A stretch of DNA of 64,000 nucleotides, taken from NCBI RefSeq assembly GCF_024806495.1, contig NZ_JANUFF010000001.1, positions 186,001-250,000 of the forward strand, given 5' to 3'. Positions 24,703-33,752 of the stretch are shown piece after piece. Origin of the DNA: Chryseobacterium sp. JUb7. Its GTDB lineage: Bacteria > Bacteroidota > Bacteroidia > Flavobacteriales > Weeksellaceae. The notes below the pieces were generated by a model. It saw only the letters and a list, made by a program, of their open reading frames with translations, ran no database searches and was not told the DNA's origin. The translations under genes and the position numbers were made by a program. Numbering within the stretch: the stretch's first letter is position 1; the number at the start of each line of letters is the position of its first letter.

Positions 24703-25785
24703 CTATGATTTATTTATCTCATATTTCTTTTTAAGGTTCAGAAAAAACCTTTCATATGTTACAAAAGAAAACCAGGAAATAAAAATCGTTGCCAATAAGA
24801 CAGAAGAGTATAGTACCAGATTATAAAGGTAAATATTATCAACTTTAGGAAGGTATTTTATCAGAATAATAATAATAATCCAGTGATAAAGATAGATTCC
24901 ATAAGATATTTTTCCTAAAAATCGCGTCATCTTATTGTCTATATTAATCTTGGAATGGTCTACAATCTGGTAGATTGAAAATGCAAATAATACAGCATAA
25001 AGCTCATCATTCAAGTGGTCTGTATGAAATTTGAAAAACCACAGTACGAAAGGAAATAATGTAAAAAAATAAATAACCAGCTTGTTTTTTAAAACAGCAG
25101 GAAATTTAATCTCATTTCTCTTAAAATATAGAAAACCCAGCAAAACTCCAATTCCCATACAATTGAACTTGGTCCCGTAGAAAAACCGACTGATGAAAAT
25201 TTCAAATCCGTTGTTTTTTATGAAAAATAAATTGATAAATTTTAAACCAAACGGCAGTAAAGTAAAAAACAGAATAAGTGAAATAATATAACTGAAGGCT
25301 CTTTTACTTTTAGAAATTAGGATAAATAACAACGGCCAGACAATATAAAACTGCTCTTCAACGCCGATAGACCATATTTGAGGACTCACATCCCAGGTTT
25401 CCTGAATCGCATAAGCCACATTCGGAAATATAAAAAGAGGCAGTAAAGTTCTTATCAAGGAGTAGTCAGGATTAAAAATAATATAAGAAAGGAATAAAAT
25501 CAGGTAATAGAGCGGCCAGATTCTTAAAACTCTTCTCATATAGAAATCTTTAAGACTTATTTTTCCGGTATTGCTTTTTTCAATAAGTAATAAATAAGTA
25601 ATGAGAAAACCGCTGATTACAAAGAACAAAATGACAGAAAGATGTCCGTCGGGATAGATAAGACTGGGATGATCAATAAGATTGCTGATATGATGGTCCT
25701 GTTTTATAATTTCCACATGGTCTACAACAACTATGGTCGCTGCAAGCGCTCTTAAAGTATCTAATCCCTTTAAATGTTTTGTCAT
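24703..25785 (-). CDS. acyltransferase family membrane protein (OafA/YrhL type)
   Basis: A 360-residue integral membrane protein of acyltransferase family 3. The N-terminus LKGLDTLRALAATIVVVDH carries the conserved Arg and the catalytic-type His region; about ten transmembrane helices follow, with WSIGVEEQFYIVWP as the second conserved motif. Such enzymes O-acetylate surface polysaccharides, peptidoglycan or small molecules. No polysaccharide cluster is adjacent, so the acceptor is unknown. Confidence 0.87.
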   Translation of the reverse strand: MTKHLKGLDTLRALAATIVVVDHVEIIKQDHHISNLIDHPSLIYPDGHLSVILFFVISGFLITYLLLIEKSNTGKISLKDFYMRRVLRIWPLYYLILFLSYIIFNPDYSLIRTLLPLFIFPNVAYAIQETWDVSPQIWSIGVEEQFYIVWPLLFILISKSKRAFSYIISLILFFTLLPFGLKFINLFFIKNNGFEIFISRFFYGTKFNCMGIGVLLGFLYFKRNEIKFPAVLKNKLVIYFFTLFPFVLWFFKFHTDHLNDELYAVLFAFSIYQIVDHSKINIDNKMTRFLGKISYGIYLYHWIIIIILIKYLPKVDNIYLYNLVLYSSVLLATIFISWFSFVTYERFFLNLKKKYEINKS

Positions 25786-25821
25786 ATTTTATCTATCGGT
25801 TATAAATCTGCAATTGGCTGA

Positions 25822-25829
25822 CAAATTTA
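25822..25829 (-). promoter_or_regulatory. -7 box of the acyltransferase gene
   Basis: CAAATTTA reads TAAATTTG on the minus strand, 36 bp upstream of the start at 25785. Confidence 0.45.
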
Positions 25830-25873
25830 ATGTTTAAATTAATTAAATAGCCAGCGTTCGGAATATTATCTAT

Positions 25874-25980
25874 AGGCTGGAGGTTGGAAGCGAGATGCTG
25901 GTGGTTAATGTCTTTGTCTTTGTCAGAATTTTTATTAGGATCAATTTTCCTCCCAGCTTTCCTTTTCCGGCCTCAGGTTT
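25874..25980. repeat. imperfect inverted repeat of GGCTGGAGG / CCAGCTTTCC type
   Basis: GGCTGGAGGTTGGAAGCGAG near 25874 faces CCCAGCTTTCCTTTTCCGGC near 25950. Pairing is imperfect. No gene lies in the gap 25786-26103. Confidence 0.45.
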
Positions 25981-26077
25981 CCTCACATATTAAAAACTAA
26001 ATGTTTTGTCCCGGACTCAGTTGAATAAGAATTGATATAAAATTTAGGTTTATATCTCTACCAATCATAAAAATTAA

Positions 26078-26085
26078 TACATTTG
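26078..26085 (+). promoter_or_regulatory. -7 box of the DUF421 gene, overlapping a false TTG start
   Basis: TACATTTG (TAnnTTTG) contains the TTG at 26083 that begins the longest open frame. A transcript from this promoter would start after that TTG, which favours the downstream GTG at 26104. Confidence 0.5.
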
Positions 26086-26103
26086 ATTTATAAACAAACT
26101 ATC

Positions 26104-26616
26104 GTGGATCCGATACTTAATGTAGTTATTCGCTCACTTTGCGTCTATCTTTTCATGGTCATTGCCATCCGTCTGTTTGGTAAAAATCAGCTTTCTCAGC
26201 TTAATGCAGGGGATGTTGTTTTACTTTTACTTATTTCAAATGCTGTTCAGAATGCGATGGTGGGACCTGATACATCTTTACAGGGAGGTCTTATTGCGGC
26301 TTTGGTATTATTTGTGGCCAATTTTATTTTAAAAAGATTGATGTTCTCAAGCCCGGCTTTTGAAAGTTTTATGGAAGAAGATCCTGTAATTCTTATAAAA
26401 GATGGTATTTTGGATAAGCAGGCTTTAAATAAAGTTAAAATTACCAAAGACGAACTTGAAGAAGCGATAAGGGAGCACGGAGTGGATAAAATTGAAAATG
26501 TAAAATTATCTATTTTAGAAGTTGATGGAAATATCAGTGTTATTTCAGAAGACGAAAAAGATAAGCAAACCCACTATTCAAGAATAAAAAGGAAAAATAA
26601 AAGAAAATACCATTAA
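26104..26616 (+). CDS. DUF421 (YetF-like) membrane protein
   Basis: About 170 residues: three N-terminal transmembrane helices followed by a small cytoplasmic DUF421/YetF domain with EDPVILIKDGILDKQALNK and KIENVKLSILEVDGNISVI, the characteristic repeated beta-strand pair. Function is unknown; YetF-like proteins are linked to germination and stress in other phyla. The GTG at 26104 is chosen over the TTG at 26083 because the latter lies inside the -7 box and DPILNVVIRSL then begins the protein as in related families. The next gene, a GNAT enzyme, starts 6 bp after the stop, so the two are co-transcribed. Confidence 0.75.
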   Translation: MDPILNVVIRSLCVYLFMVIAIRLFGKNQLSQLNAGDVVLLLLISNAVQNAMVGPDTSLQGGLIAALVLFVANFILKRLMFSSPAFESFMEEDPVILIKDGILDKQALNKVKITKDELEEAIREHGVDKIENVKLSILEVDGNISVISEDEKDKQTHYSRIKRKNKRKYH

Positions 26617-26622
26617 AATACG

Positions 26623-27117
26623 ATGAATTACGAATTGAGAGAAATGCTTCCGAGTGATGAAGCAAGGGTGTTGGAAATTTTTCAGCAGGGAGTAAACGGA
26701 GGATTGGCTACTTTTGAAACCACAGTTCCAACTGCGGAGGCTTGGAATATGGATTATTTCAACGATTGTCGCTGGGTATTGGAAAACGAAACCAATGAAG
26801 TGGTAGGCTGGTGTGCTCTGAAACTTGTCAGTAAAAGAGAGGTTTATAAAGGCGTGGCAGAAGTGAGTATTTATTTCGATAATAATTACCAGGGTAGAGG
26901 TTTGGGTTCGGTTTTACTTAAAAAGATGATTTTGGATAGCGAAAACCACGGATTCTGGACTTTGCAGGCTAACATCTTCTCCGAAAATGATGCGTCCTTA
27001 AGATTTCATCAGAAAAATGGGTTTAGAACTGTTGGCGTAAGAAAAAAATTAGGCAAATTGAATGGAGTGTGGAAAGATGTTATTATGTTGGAAAAGAGAA
27101 GCGAAATTATTTCTTAG
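26623..27117 (+). CDS. GNAT N-acetyltransferase, phosphinothricin acetyltransferase-like
   Basis: A 164-residue GNAT-fold enzyme. The acetyl-CoA pyrophosphate loop is YQGRGLGSVLLKKM (residues about 88-101, Q-x-x-G-x-G/A form), and the N-terminal NGGLATFETTVPTAEAW is typical of the phosphinothricin/methionine-sulfoximine acetyltransferase branch (PAT/MnaT). FRTVGVRKKLGKLNGVWKDV near the end matches that branch as well. It probably N-acetylates an amino acid analogue. It is in an operon with the DUF421 gene (6-bp gap). Confidence 0.87.
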   Translation: MNYELREMLPSDEARVLEIFQQGVNGGLATFETTVPTAEAWNMDYFNDCRWVLENETNEVVGWCALKLVSKREVYKGVAEVSIYFDNNYQGRGLGSVLLKKMILDSENHGFWTLQANIFSENDASLRFHQKNGFRTVGVRKKLGKLNGVWKDVIMLEKRSEIIS

Positions 27118-27217
27118 ATAGTCGCTAAAATCAGAAAAAATATTAAAATTTCTTAAAATTTTCACAGAATTCAATAATAATGCATTATTGGCACTGGTCT
27201 TGCAAGTTTTCTCACTG

Positions 27218-27225
27218 TAAATTTG
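27218..27225 (+). promoter_or_regulatory. -7 box of the His-rich protein gene
   Basis: TAAATTTG matches TAnnTTTG, 13 bp upstream of the ATG; a TTG at 27200-27202 could serve as -33 with a short 15-bp spacer. Confidence 0.45.
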
Positions 27226-27238
27226 AAAATAACTTGTT

Positions 27239-27529
27239 ATGAATTTTTTAACTAAAGTGCTGGGATTTTTCTTAATCGTCTTTTCCTTTGCTTTTTATCA
27301 GGCTTCACCTATGCAGAGGGGGCGAGGACATGGTCATGGTCACGGTCCGAAACACTCAAAACATTACTATCACGGTCCACGCAGACCACATTACAGACCT
27401 GTAGTTTATCACAGACCACCAAGACATCATTATAAAAAGCATTATTACAGACCTGTAAGACATAGACATTATTCTCACAGACCGCACCGTGTCTATCACA
27501 GCAGACCGGTAGTTGTGGTCAATTTATAA
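27239..27529 (+). CDS. small secreted His/Tyr/Arg-rich protein
   Basis: A 96-residue protein with an N-terminal hydrophobic signal (LTKVLGFFLIVFSFAFYQA). The rest is extremely biased: 16 His, with GHGHGHG and repeated H-Y-x-R-P-type units (HYRPVVYHRPPRHH, HYYRPVRHRH), many Arg, Tyr and Pro, and almost no acidic residues. The pattern would bind divalent metals or polyanions in the periplasm; that is inference from composition. The protein is complete, with its own -7 box and a terminator. No recognised domain. Confidence 0.75.
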   Translation: MNFLTKVLGFFLIVFSFAFYQASPMQRGRGHGHGHGPKHSKHYYHGPRRPHYRPVVYHRPPRHHYKKHYYRPVRHRHYSHRPHRVYHSRPVVVVNL

Positions 27530-27533
27530 ATAA

Positions 27534-27560
27534 AAAAGCACTGATGTTTTCAGTGCTTTT
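27534..27560 (+). terminator. intrinsic terminator after the His-rich gene
   Basis: AAAAGCACTGA pairs with TCAGTGCTTTT across a short loop. Confidence 0.8.
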
Positions 27561-27612
27561 GCTTTGTATAATAATGAACAGAAAAGGGTTCAGTACCTCT
27601 TAACCTTAATTT

Positions 27613-27927
27613 TTATAATCTCGACTTTTTCGGATTTAAAAATGTATTGAATATCATTACTTCCTGTCCGAATTTTGCTTCAATTCTTTCGGCAATATTT
27701 TCTAATTCACTTTTAACGAAATCTTCTCTCAGTTCATTATTGTCAAACAATAAAAGAAGATTGTAATTTTTTCCTTCGTCAATAAAATCACTGTGTACTT
27801 CAGAAAGAATATATTTGTTGACATCCATTAAATTTTCGGTCATTAAAACCAGTGTCTCATCAATATAATTTTCCCATTCTTCAAGATTATTTTTCGTACA
27901 GTGGAAAGTTATACTTAATACGCTCAT
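27613..27927 (-). CDS. DUF4286 family protein
   Basis: A 104-residue cytoplasmic protein with a ferredoxin-like beta-alpha-beta pattern: ITFHCTKNNLEEWENYI, then YNLLLLFDNNELREDFVK, then FGQEVMIFNTFLNP. This order matches DUF4286, a small family of unknown function common in Bacteroidota. It is transcribed divergently from gyrA with a 148-bp shared upstream region. Confidence 0.8.
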   Translation of the reverse strand: MSVLSITFHCTKNNLEEWENYIDETLVLMTENLMDVNKYILSEVHSDFIDEGKNYNLLLLFDNNELREDFVKSELENIAERIEAKFGQEVMIFNTFLNPKKSRL

Positions 27928-27949
27928 ATTTTATGATTTTTTAAGATTT

Positions 27950-27958
27950 TGTGGATAA
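27950..27958 (-). promoter_or_regulatory. perfect DnaA box upstream of gyrA
   Basis: TGTGGATAA is the complement of TTATCCACA, lying 118 bp upstream of the gyrA start in the DUF4286/gyrA divergent region. A TAAATTAG at 27989-27996 resembles a degenerate -7 box for gyrA. Confidence 0.4.
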
Positions 27959-28075
27959 ATTCTACCGCAAAAATCGACAAATTTTTCGTAAATTAGCACG
28001 TTAATAAAAAAACGAAATAGATAATTTTCAGACACACAGCTAAGGGTCTGACTATCATTATAATAAAATTTGTTT

Positions 28076-30667
28076 ATGCAAAAAGAAGGAGAAAGACTGA
28101 TTCCTATCAACATTGTTGATGAAATGAAGTCATCTTATATCGATTATTCGATGTCGGTTATCGTATCTAGAGCGTTACCTGATGTAAGAGATGGCTTGAA
28201 ACCCGTTCATAGAAGAGTGCTTTATGGTATGTATGGATTAGGGGTTTTTTCTAATAGAAAATATTTAAAATCTGCGAGAATTGTTGGAGATGTTTTAGGT
28301 AAGTACCACCCACACGGAGACTCCTCTGTATATGATGCAATGGTGAGAATGGCTCAGGACTGGAGCTTACGCTATCCTCAGGTTGACGGCCAGGGTAACT
28401 TCGGTTCGATGGATGGCGATCCGCCTGCAGCAATGCGTTATACCGAAGCCAGATTGAAAAAAATCTCCGATGAGGTATTGTCAGACTTAGACAAAGAAAC
28501 GGTAGACTTTCAGAATAACTTTGACGACAGTTTAACGGAGCCAACGGTAATGCCTACTAAGATTCCAAACCTTTTGGTGAACGGAACTTCAGGTATTGCA
28601 GTAGGGATGGCAACAAATATGGCGCCTCACAACTTAACAGAAGCTGTGAATGCAATCTGTGCGTACATTGACAATAGAGAAATTACTATTGATGAGTTGA
28701 TGCAGCATATTATCGCTCCCGATTTCCCAACCGGAGGGATTATATACGGTTACGACGGAGTAAGAGATGCTTTCCATACAGGAAGAGGAAGAGTGGTGCT
28801 TAGAGCAAAAGTAAGTTTCGAAGAAATTGGAAACAGAAATGCTATTATCGTTACCGAAATTCCTTATCAGGTAAACAAGGCTGAAATGATCGCAAGAACA
28901 GCTGAGTTGGTAAAGGATGAAAAAATTACCGGAATCTATGAAATCAGAGACGAATCTGATAGAAAAGGTCTTCGCGTTGTATATGAATTGAAGAACGATG
29001 CTATTCCTAACGTTGTTTTAAACTTATTATATAAATATACTGCACTTCAGACTTCTTTTAGTGTTAACAATATTGCTTTGGTACATGGAAGACCGGAGCA
29101 GTTAAACTTAAAAGACATCATCCATCATTTTGTGGAGCACAGACATGAAGTGATCATAAGAAGAACTCAGTTTGAGCTTAAAAAAGCCAAAGAAAGAGCG
29201 CATATCTTAGAAGGTTTCATGAAGGTGATCGGAACGCAGGATTCTCTAGACAGAGCGATTGCTATTATCCGTCACTCCGCAAATCCTCAGGGTGCAAAAG
29301 AAGGGTTAATTGAGGCATTTGAGCTTTCTGATATTCAGGCTCAGGCAATTCTTGACTTGCGTCTTGCCCGTTTAACAGGGATGGAGCTTGACAAGATCCG
29401 TGATGAGTACGATACCATCATGAAAGAGATTGCAAACTTAGAAGATATTTTGGCTAATGAACCAAGAAGATTTGAGATCATTAAGGAAGAATTAATTGAT
29501 ATCAGAGAAAAATACGGTGACGAAAGAAGAACGGAGATCGACTATTCAGGTGGTGAAATGTCTATTGAAGACATTATTCCGAACGAATCGGTAGTTCTTA
29601 CTATTTCTCACGCCGGATACATTAAAAGAACATTACTTTCAGAATACAAAATCCAAAGCAGAGGAGGTGTTGGAAATAAAGCAGCTACAACAAGAGATGC
29701 CGATTTCCTAGAATACATTGTTTCCGCAACAAATCACCAGTACATGTTGTTCTTCACAGAAAAAGGAAGATGTTACTGGTTAAGAGTATTTGAAATTCCC
29801 GAAGGTTCTAAAACGGCTAAGGGTAGAGCGGTTCAAAACTTAATCAATATTGAACCGGATGATAAGATTAAAGCATATATCAGAACCAATAACCTTAAGG
29901 ATTCTGAATACGTAAATCAGATGAGTGTAGTGATGGTTACTAAAAACGGGACGATCAAGAAAACATCATTGGAAGCTTATTCAAGACCAAGGGTAAATGG
30001 AGTAAATGCTATTGAAATCAGAGATAATGACCAATTGTTAGGGGCTTACTTAACAAACGGAACTTCTCAGATTATGATCGCTACGAAAAATGGAAAATGT
30101 ATCCGTTTCCCTGAAGAAAAAGTAAGAGAAGTAGGTAGAGGCTCTATTGGAGTACGTGGTATCAGCATGGAAGACAACGATGAGGCTATCGGTATGATCG
30201 TTGTGAATGATATTGAAAACGAAACAGTTCTTGTGGTATCTGAAAAAGGTTACGGTAAGAGAACTGCCGTAGAGGATTACAGAATTACCAACAGAGGTGG
30301 AAAAGGCGTAATTACCCTGAATATTACTGAAAAAACCGGAAATCTTATTGCTATTCAAAACGTAACAGACGAAGATGGATTGATGATTATCAATAAATCT
30401 GGTGTGGCTATCCGTATGAATATGGATGAGATGAGAGTGATGGGTAGAAATACACAAGGGGTAAAAATGATTAACCTTAAGAAAAATGACGAAATTGCAG
30501 CCATTGCAAAAGTAGAAATGGATAAAGATGTAGAAGACGATTCTGAAGAAAGTGAAGAAGGAGCAGATACTGTAACTGATAACCAGGAAAACAATACAGA
30601 AACAACACCTCAGGTAGAAAACGAAAACCCTACGGAGGAAACTGAGAATTCTGATTCAGAAGAATAA
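28076..30667 (+). CDS. gyrA: DNA gyrase subunit A
   Basis: An 863-residue type IIA topoisomerase breakage-reunion subunit, which pairs with GyrB to introduce negative supercoils. The catalytic tyrosine is Y122 in [10 protein letters not shown], the same number as in E. coli. The quinolone region reads [12 protein letters not shown], with the sensitive-type Ser83 and Asp87 and a natural Ser84. The C-terminal beta-pinwheel repeats are present, and the GyrA-box-like [10 protein letters not shown] occurs near residue 530. The last 50 or so residues form a long acidic tail ([21 protein letters not shown]). The ATG at 28076 is preferred to a TTG two codons earlier. The TPR gene follows after 29 bp. 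Confidence 0.97.
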   Translation: MQKEGERLIPINIVDEMKSSYIDYSMSVIVSRALPDVRDGLKPVHRRVLYGMYGLGVFSNRKYLKSARIVGDVLGKYHPHGDSSVYDAMVRMAQDWSLRYPQVDGQGNFGSMDGDPPAAMRYTEARLKKISDEVLSDLDKETVDFQNNFDDSLTEPTVMPTKIPNLLVNGTSGIAVGMATNMAPHNLTEAVNAICAYIDNREITIDELMQHIIAPDFPTGGIIYGYDGVRDAFHTGRGRVVLRAKVSFEEIGNRNAIIVTEIPYQVNKAEMIARTAELVKDEKITGIYEIRDESDRKGLRVVYELKNDAIPNVVLNLLYKYTALQTSFSVNNIALVHGRPEQLNLKDIIHHFVEHRHEVIIRRTQFELKKAKERAHILEGFMKVIGTQDSLDRAIAIIRHSANPQGAKEGLIEAFELSDIQAQAILDLRLARLTGMELDKIRDEYDTIMKEIANLEDILANEPRRFEIIKEELIDIREKYGDERRTEIDYSGGEMSIEDIIPNESVVLTISHAGYIKRTLLSEYKIQSRGGVGNKAATTRDADFLEYIVSATNHQYMLFFTEKGRCYWLRVFEIPEGSKTAKGRAVQNLINIEPDDKIKAYIRTNNLKDSEYVNQMSVVMVTKNGTIKKTSLEAYSRPRVNGVNAIEIRDNDQLLGAYLTNGTSQIMIATKNGKCIRFPEEKVREVGRGSIGVRGISMEDNDEAIGMIVVNDIENETVLVVSEKGYGKRTAVEDYRITNRGGKGVITLNITEKTGNLIAIQNVTDEDGLMIINKSGVAIRMNMDEMRVMGRNTQGVKMINLKKNDEIAAIAKVEMDKDVEDDSEESEEGADTVTDNQENNTETTPQVENENPTEETENSDSEE

Positions 30668-30696
30668 AATTGTACAATTAATATAAAATAGTGATT

Positions 30697-31725
30697 ATGA
30701 GAAAGCTAATTTTGGGTATGGCTATCGTAGCATCCGCTTTTGTTTTCGGGCAGAAAGAAGATTTAAATGCTAAATTGCAGAGTGCTAATAAAGCTGCAAT
30801 GGATGCGTATAATGCAAAAAATTATACTCTTGCAGCACCGAAGTTTTTAGAAGTTTATGAAATACTAAAAACTAATGGAAAAGAAGATAAAATTTATTTG
30901 TATTATGCAGGGCTTAATTATGCATTATCAAACAATATTGATGAGGCTGTAAAAATCTATACAGGTTTAATTGATTCTGGATATACTGGAGTTCAGACTC
31001 AATATACCGCAAAAGATAAAAAAACAGGGGAAGTTTCTAGTTATGATAAAGCTACTTGGGATTTATTGAAAAAAACTCCGGATGCTTATTCAGATTTTAA
31101 AACAGAGCAAACTAAAAGTGTTGAATCTGATTTGTATGAAACTTTATCTACGTTATTATTAAATGCTAAAAAAAATGATGAGGCTTTAAAATATATAGAG
31201 AAGGGATTGGCGAAGTTTCCAAATAACGCTAAGTTAAAAGAGTTTCAAGGAACAGCTTTGTACGCTTCTGGAAATACAGATAAATTTAAACAAAATCTAA
31301 CAGAACAGTTAGCGAAGAATCCTAATGATGCTACGAATTGGTATAATCTAGGGGTTTTACAAGCTAAAGATCCTGCTACTGCTGCTGATGCAGAAGCTTC
31401 ATTTAAAAAAGCAATTGAACTTAAGCCTGGTTTTTCTGATGCTTATCAAAACTTGGTTTTTGCTGTAATTGGTGATGATGCAAAGACGGTAGATCAAATT
31501 AATGCTCTTAGAAAAACAAATGCTGACGAAGCAAGTAAATTAATTGACGCCAGAAAAGAAAGATTTACAAAGGCTTTACCTTATGCTGAAAAATGGTACC
31601 AAGCAAATCAGGAAAATATTGATGCAGTTTCTATGCTAAAACAAATTTATATTATTACTAAAAATAATGATAAGGCAAAAGAAATGAAAGCAAAAGAAGA
31701 TGCACTTGAAGCAAAAGCAAAATAA
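30697..31725 (+). CDS. secreted tetratricopeptide-repeat protein
   Basis: A 342-residue protein with a signal peptide (MRKLILGMAIVASAFVFGQ) and a body of TPR helices; units are visible around NYTLAAPKFLEVYEILK, DEALKYIEKGLAKFPNNAK and WYNLGVLQAKDPATAADAEA. TPR arrays mediate protein-protein contacts, here in the periplasm or outer membrane. The C-terminus is a charged helix rich in Lys/Ala/Glu. The ATG at 30697 is chosen over a GTG two codons upstream because it gives a cleaner signal peptide. The 29-bp gap to gyrA allows read-through. Codons are strongly T/A-ending, as in highly expressed genes of these genomes. Confidence 0.85.
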   Translation: MRKLILGMAIVASAFVFGQKEDLNAKLQSANKAAMDAYNAKNYTLAAPKFLEVYEILKTNGKEDKIYLYYAGLNYALSNNIDEAVKIYTGLIDSGYTGVQTQYTAKDKKTGEVSSYDKATWDLLKKTPDAYSDFKTEQTKSVESDLYETLSTLLLNAKKNDEALKYIEKGLAKFPNNAKLKEFQGTALYASGNTDKFKQNLTEQLAKNPNDATNWYNLGVLQAKDPATAADAEASFKKAIELKPGFSDAYQNLVFAVIGDDAKTVDQINALRKTNADEASKLIDARKERFTKALPYAEKWYQANQENIDAVSMLKQIYIITKNNDKAKEMKAKEDALEAKAK

Positions 31726-31747
31726 TCTTCAGTGCTTAAATAAATTG

Positions 31748-31778
31748 AAAACCGAAACATTTTTTGTTTCGGTTTTTT
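31748..31778 (+). terminator. intrinsic terminator after the TPR gene
   Basis: AAAACCGAAACA pairs with GTTTCGGTTTT across a T loop and is followed by a T-run. Confidence 0.85.
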
Positions 31779-31859
31779 TATTAAAATAAAGGTGTTGAAA
31801 TCTGATTTTTTTTCGGCGATAATCATAAAATTTGAACTCAAAAATTCTCTGTAATTCCG

Positions 31860-31867
31860 TATCTTTG
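31860..31867 (+). promoter_or_regulatory. -7 box of menB
   Basis: TATCTTTG matches TAnnTTTG, 17 bp upstream of the menB ATG; TTG at 31832-31834 is a possible distant -33. Confidence 0.5.
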
Positions 31868-31884
31868 AGAAAAATTTTTACAAG

Positions 31885-32721
31885 ATGATCGAGTGGAAAA
31901 CCGTTAAAGAATATGAGGATATTACTTATAAAAAATGCAATGGTGTAGCGAGAATTGCTTTCAACAGACCGGAAATTCGTAACGCTTTCAGACCAAAAAC
32001 TACTTCAGAACTATACGATGCTTTTTATGATGCGTCAGAAGATCCTTCCATTGGGGTTGTTTTGCTTTCAGGAGAAGGGCCAAGTCCTAAAGACGGAGGC
32101 TGGGCTTTCTGTAGTGGAGGTGATCAAAAGGCAAGAGGACATCAGGGATATGTAGGAGAAGACGGAAGACATCGCCTGAATATTTTGGAAGTTCAGCGTT
32201 TAATCCGTTTTATGCCAAAAGCTGTTATCGCGGTTGTTCCGGGATGGGCTGTTGGTGGAGGGCATTCTCTTCATGTGGTGTGTGATTTGACATTAGCAAG
32301 TAAAGAGCATGCTATTTTCAAGCAGACCGATGCAGACGTTACGAGTTTTGACGGTGGTTATGGCTCAGCCTATTTAGCAAAAATGGTGGGGCAGAAAAAA
32401 GCCCGTGAAATTTTCTTTTTAGGTAGAAATTATTCGGCTCAGGAAGCTTTCGAAATGGGAATGGTAAATGCTGTAATTCCTCATGACGAATTAGAAGATA
32501 CAGCCTATGAATGGGCACAGGAAATTCTGGCAAAATCTCCGACTTCTATCAGAATGCTGAAATTTGCAATGAACTTAACGGACGACGGTATGGTTGGCCA
32601 GCAGGTTTTTGCAGGTGAAGCAACCCGCTTAGCTTATATGACGGAAGAAGCTCAGGAGGGAAGAAATGCATTCCTTGAAAAAAGAAAGCCGGACTTCGGA
32701 AAAGATAAATGGATATCATAA
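31885..32721 (+). CDS. menB: 1,4-dihydroxy-2-naphthoyl-CoA synthase
   Basis: A 278-residue crotonase-fold enzyme of menaquinone synthesis that cyclises o-succinylbenzoyl-CoA. MenB-specific features are WAFCSGGDQKARG (oxyanion loop), PGWAVGGGHSLHVVCD and TSFDGGYGSAYLA, the segment carrying the MenB catalytic Asp and Gly-rich turn; the C-terminus PDFGKDKW(I)S is also typical. menA follows in the same direction after a 91-bp gap occupied by a mirrored repeat, so the two genes form a menaquinone unit. Confidence 0.96.
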   Translation: MIEWKTVKEYEDITYKKCNGVARIAFNRPEIRNAFRPKTTSELYDAFYDASEDPSIGVVLLSGEGPSPKDGGWAFCSGGDQKARGHQGYVGEDGRHRLNILEVQRLIRFMPKAVIAVVPGWAVGGGHSLHVVCDLTLASKEHAIFKQTDADVTSFDGGYGSAYLAKMVGQKKAREIFFLGRNYSAQEAFEMGMVNAVIPHDELEDTAYEWAQEILAKSPTSIRMLKFAMNLTDDGMVGQQVFAGEATRLAYMTEEAQEGRNAFLEKRKPDFGKDKWIS

Positions 32722-32726
32722 AATAA

Positions 32727-32800
32727 GAAGTTAGAGGTTAGAAATTAGATATTAGACTTATGCAGTTTTAAAATCTAACTTCTAACTTCTAATATCTAAC
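32727..32800. repeat. mirrored GTTAGA-type hairpin between menB and menA
   Basis: GAAGTTAGAGGTTAGAAATT and following bases (32727-32755) are answered by TCTAACTTCTAACTTCTAAT and following bases (32773-32800). Each arm is built of short GTTAGA/TCTAAC units, so many pairing registers are possible. Confidence 0.8.
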
Positions 32801-32812
32801 ATCAAAATATTT

Positions 32813-33742
32813 ATGACAGATTGGATAAAAGCCGCAAGGCTAAGAACGTTGCCGCTATCTTTAAGCGGAATTATAATGGGAGCTTTCATTGCAAAATGGA
32901 GGCTTTATGGTGAAGGAGGAATTTGGGACTGGAAGATCTTCGCATTGGCGCTGGTTGTGACTTTGTTATATCAGGTTCTTTCAAATTACGCGAATGATTA
33001 TGGAGATGGTGTAAAAGGAACAGATGCCAAAAGAGTAACTGAAGCAGAAGCAAGAGCAGTGGCATCAGGAAAAATTACAGCAAAACAAATGAAAAATGCA
33101 GTAATTCTTTTTTCAGTTTTATCTTTTGTAGCTACTGTCGCTCTTTTGTATGTGGCTTTTATTCCTGAGTATATGAATGAATTTTACATTTTTATCGGAC
33201 TGGGAGTGGCAAGTATTTTAGCAGCAATAGGTTATACCGTAGGAAAAAAACCTTACGGATACATGGGGTTGGGAGATCTTTTTGTATTTATCTTTTTTGG
33301 ATTGGTGTCTGTGTGCGGAAGTTATTTTCTGTTTACAAAATCTTTCAGTTGGGATATGTTATTGCCGGGGACAGCGATCGGAATGATGAGTATGGCTGTT
33401 TTGAATCTGAATAATATGAGGGATATAGAAAGTGATAAACTTTCAGGTAAAAATAGCCTTGCATTAAGAATAGGCTTCAAAAATGCAATGATTTACGAAA
33501 TGGTATTATTACAGCTTCCATTAATATTAATTCTTATCTTTTTAGGGGTAAATGGCTTTATTCAGACAAAAAACTACTATGTTTTCATTGTGATGATTTT
33601 ACTTTTCCCTTTGGCTAAACTGAGAAGAAGTATTATGGCGATAAAAGAGCCGAAAGAACTAGATCCGTTCCTGAAGCAAGTGGGAATAATGACTTTTGTA
33701 ATGGCAGTTCTTACTGCGGTGGGACTTAATTTTTTTCATTAA
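32813..33742 (+). CDS. menA: 1,4-dihydroxy-2-naphthoate polyprenyltransferase
   Basis: A 309-residue membrane enzyme with about eight to nine helices, attaching the isoprenoid tail in menaquinone synthesis. The UbiA-family Asp motif is NYANDYGDGVKGTD (residues about 60-73), and the second is NMRDIESDKLSGKNSLALR in the C-terminal half. The N-terminal WIKAARLRTLPLSLSGI is typical of MenA. menB lies directly upstream, supporting the assignment; the next gene starts 10 bp after the stop. Confidence 0.95.
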   Translation: MTDWIKAARLRTLPLSLSGIIMGAFIAKWRLYGEGGIWDWKIFALALVVTLLYQVLSNYANDYGDGVKGTDAKRVTEAEARAVASGKITAKQMKNAVILFSVLSFVATVALLYVAFIPEYMNEFYIFIGLGVASILAAIGYTVGKKPYGYMGLGDLFVFIFFGLVSVCGSYFLFTKSFSWDMLLPGTAIGMMSMAVLNLNNMRDIESDKLSGKNSLALRIGFKNAMIYEMVLLQLPLILILIFLGVNGFIQTKNYYVFIVMILLFPLAKLRRSIMAIKEPKELDPFLKQVGIMTFVMAVLTAVGLNFFH

Positions 33743-33752
33743 AAAATATAAA

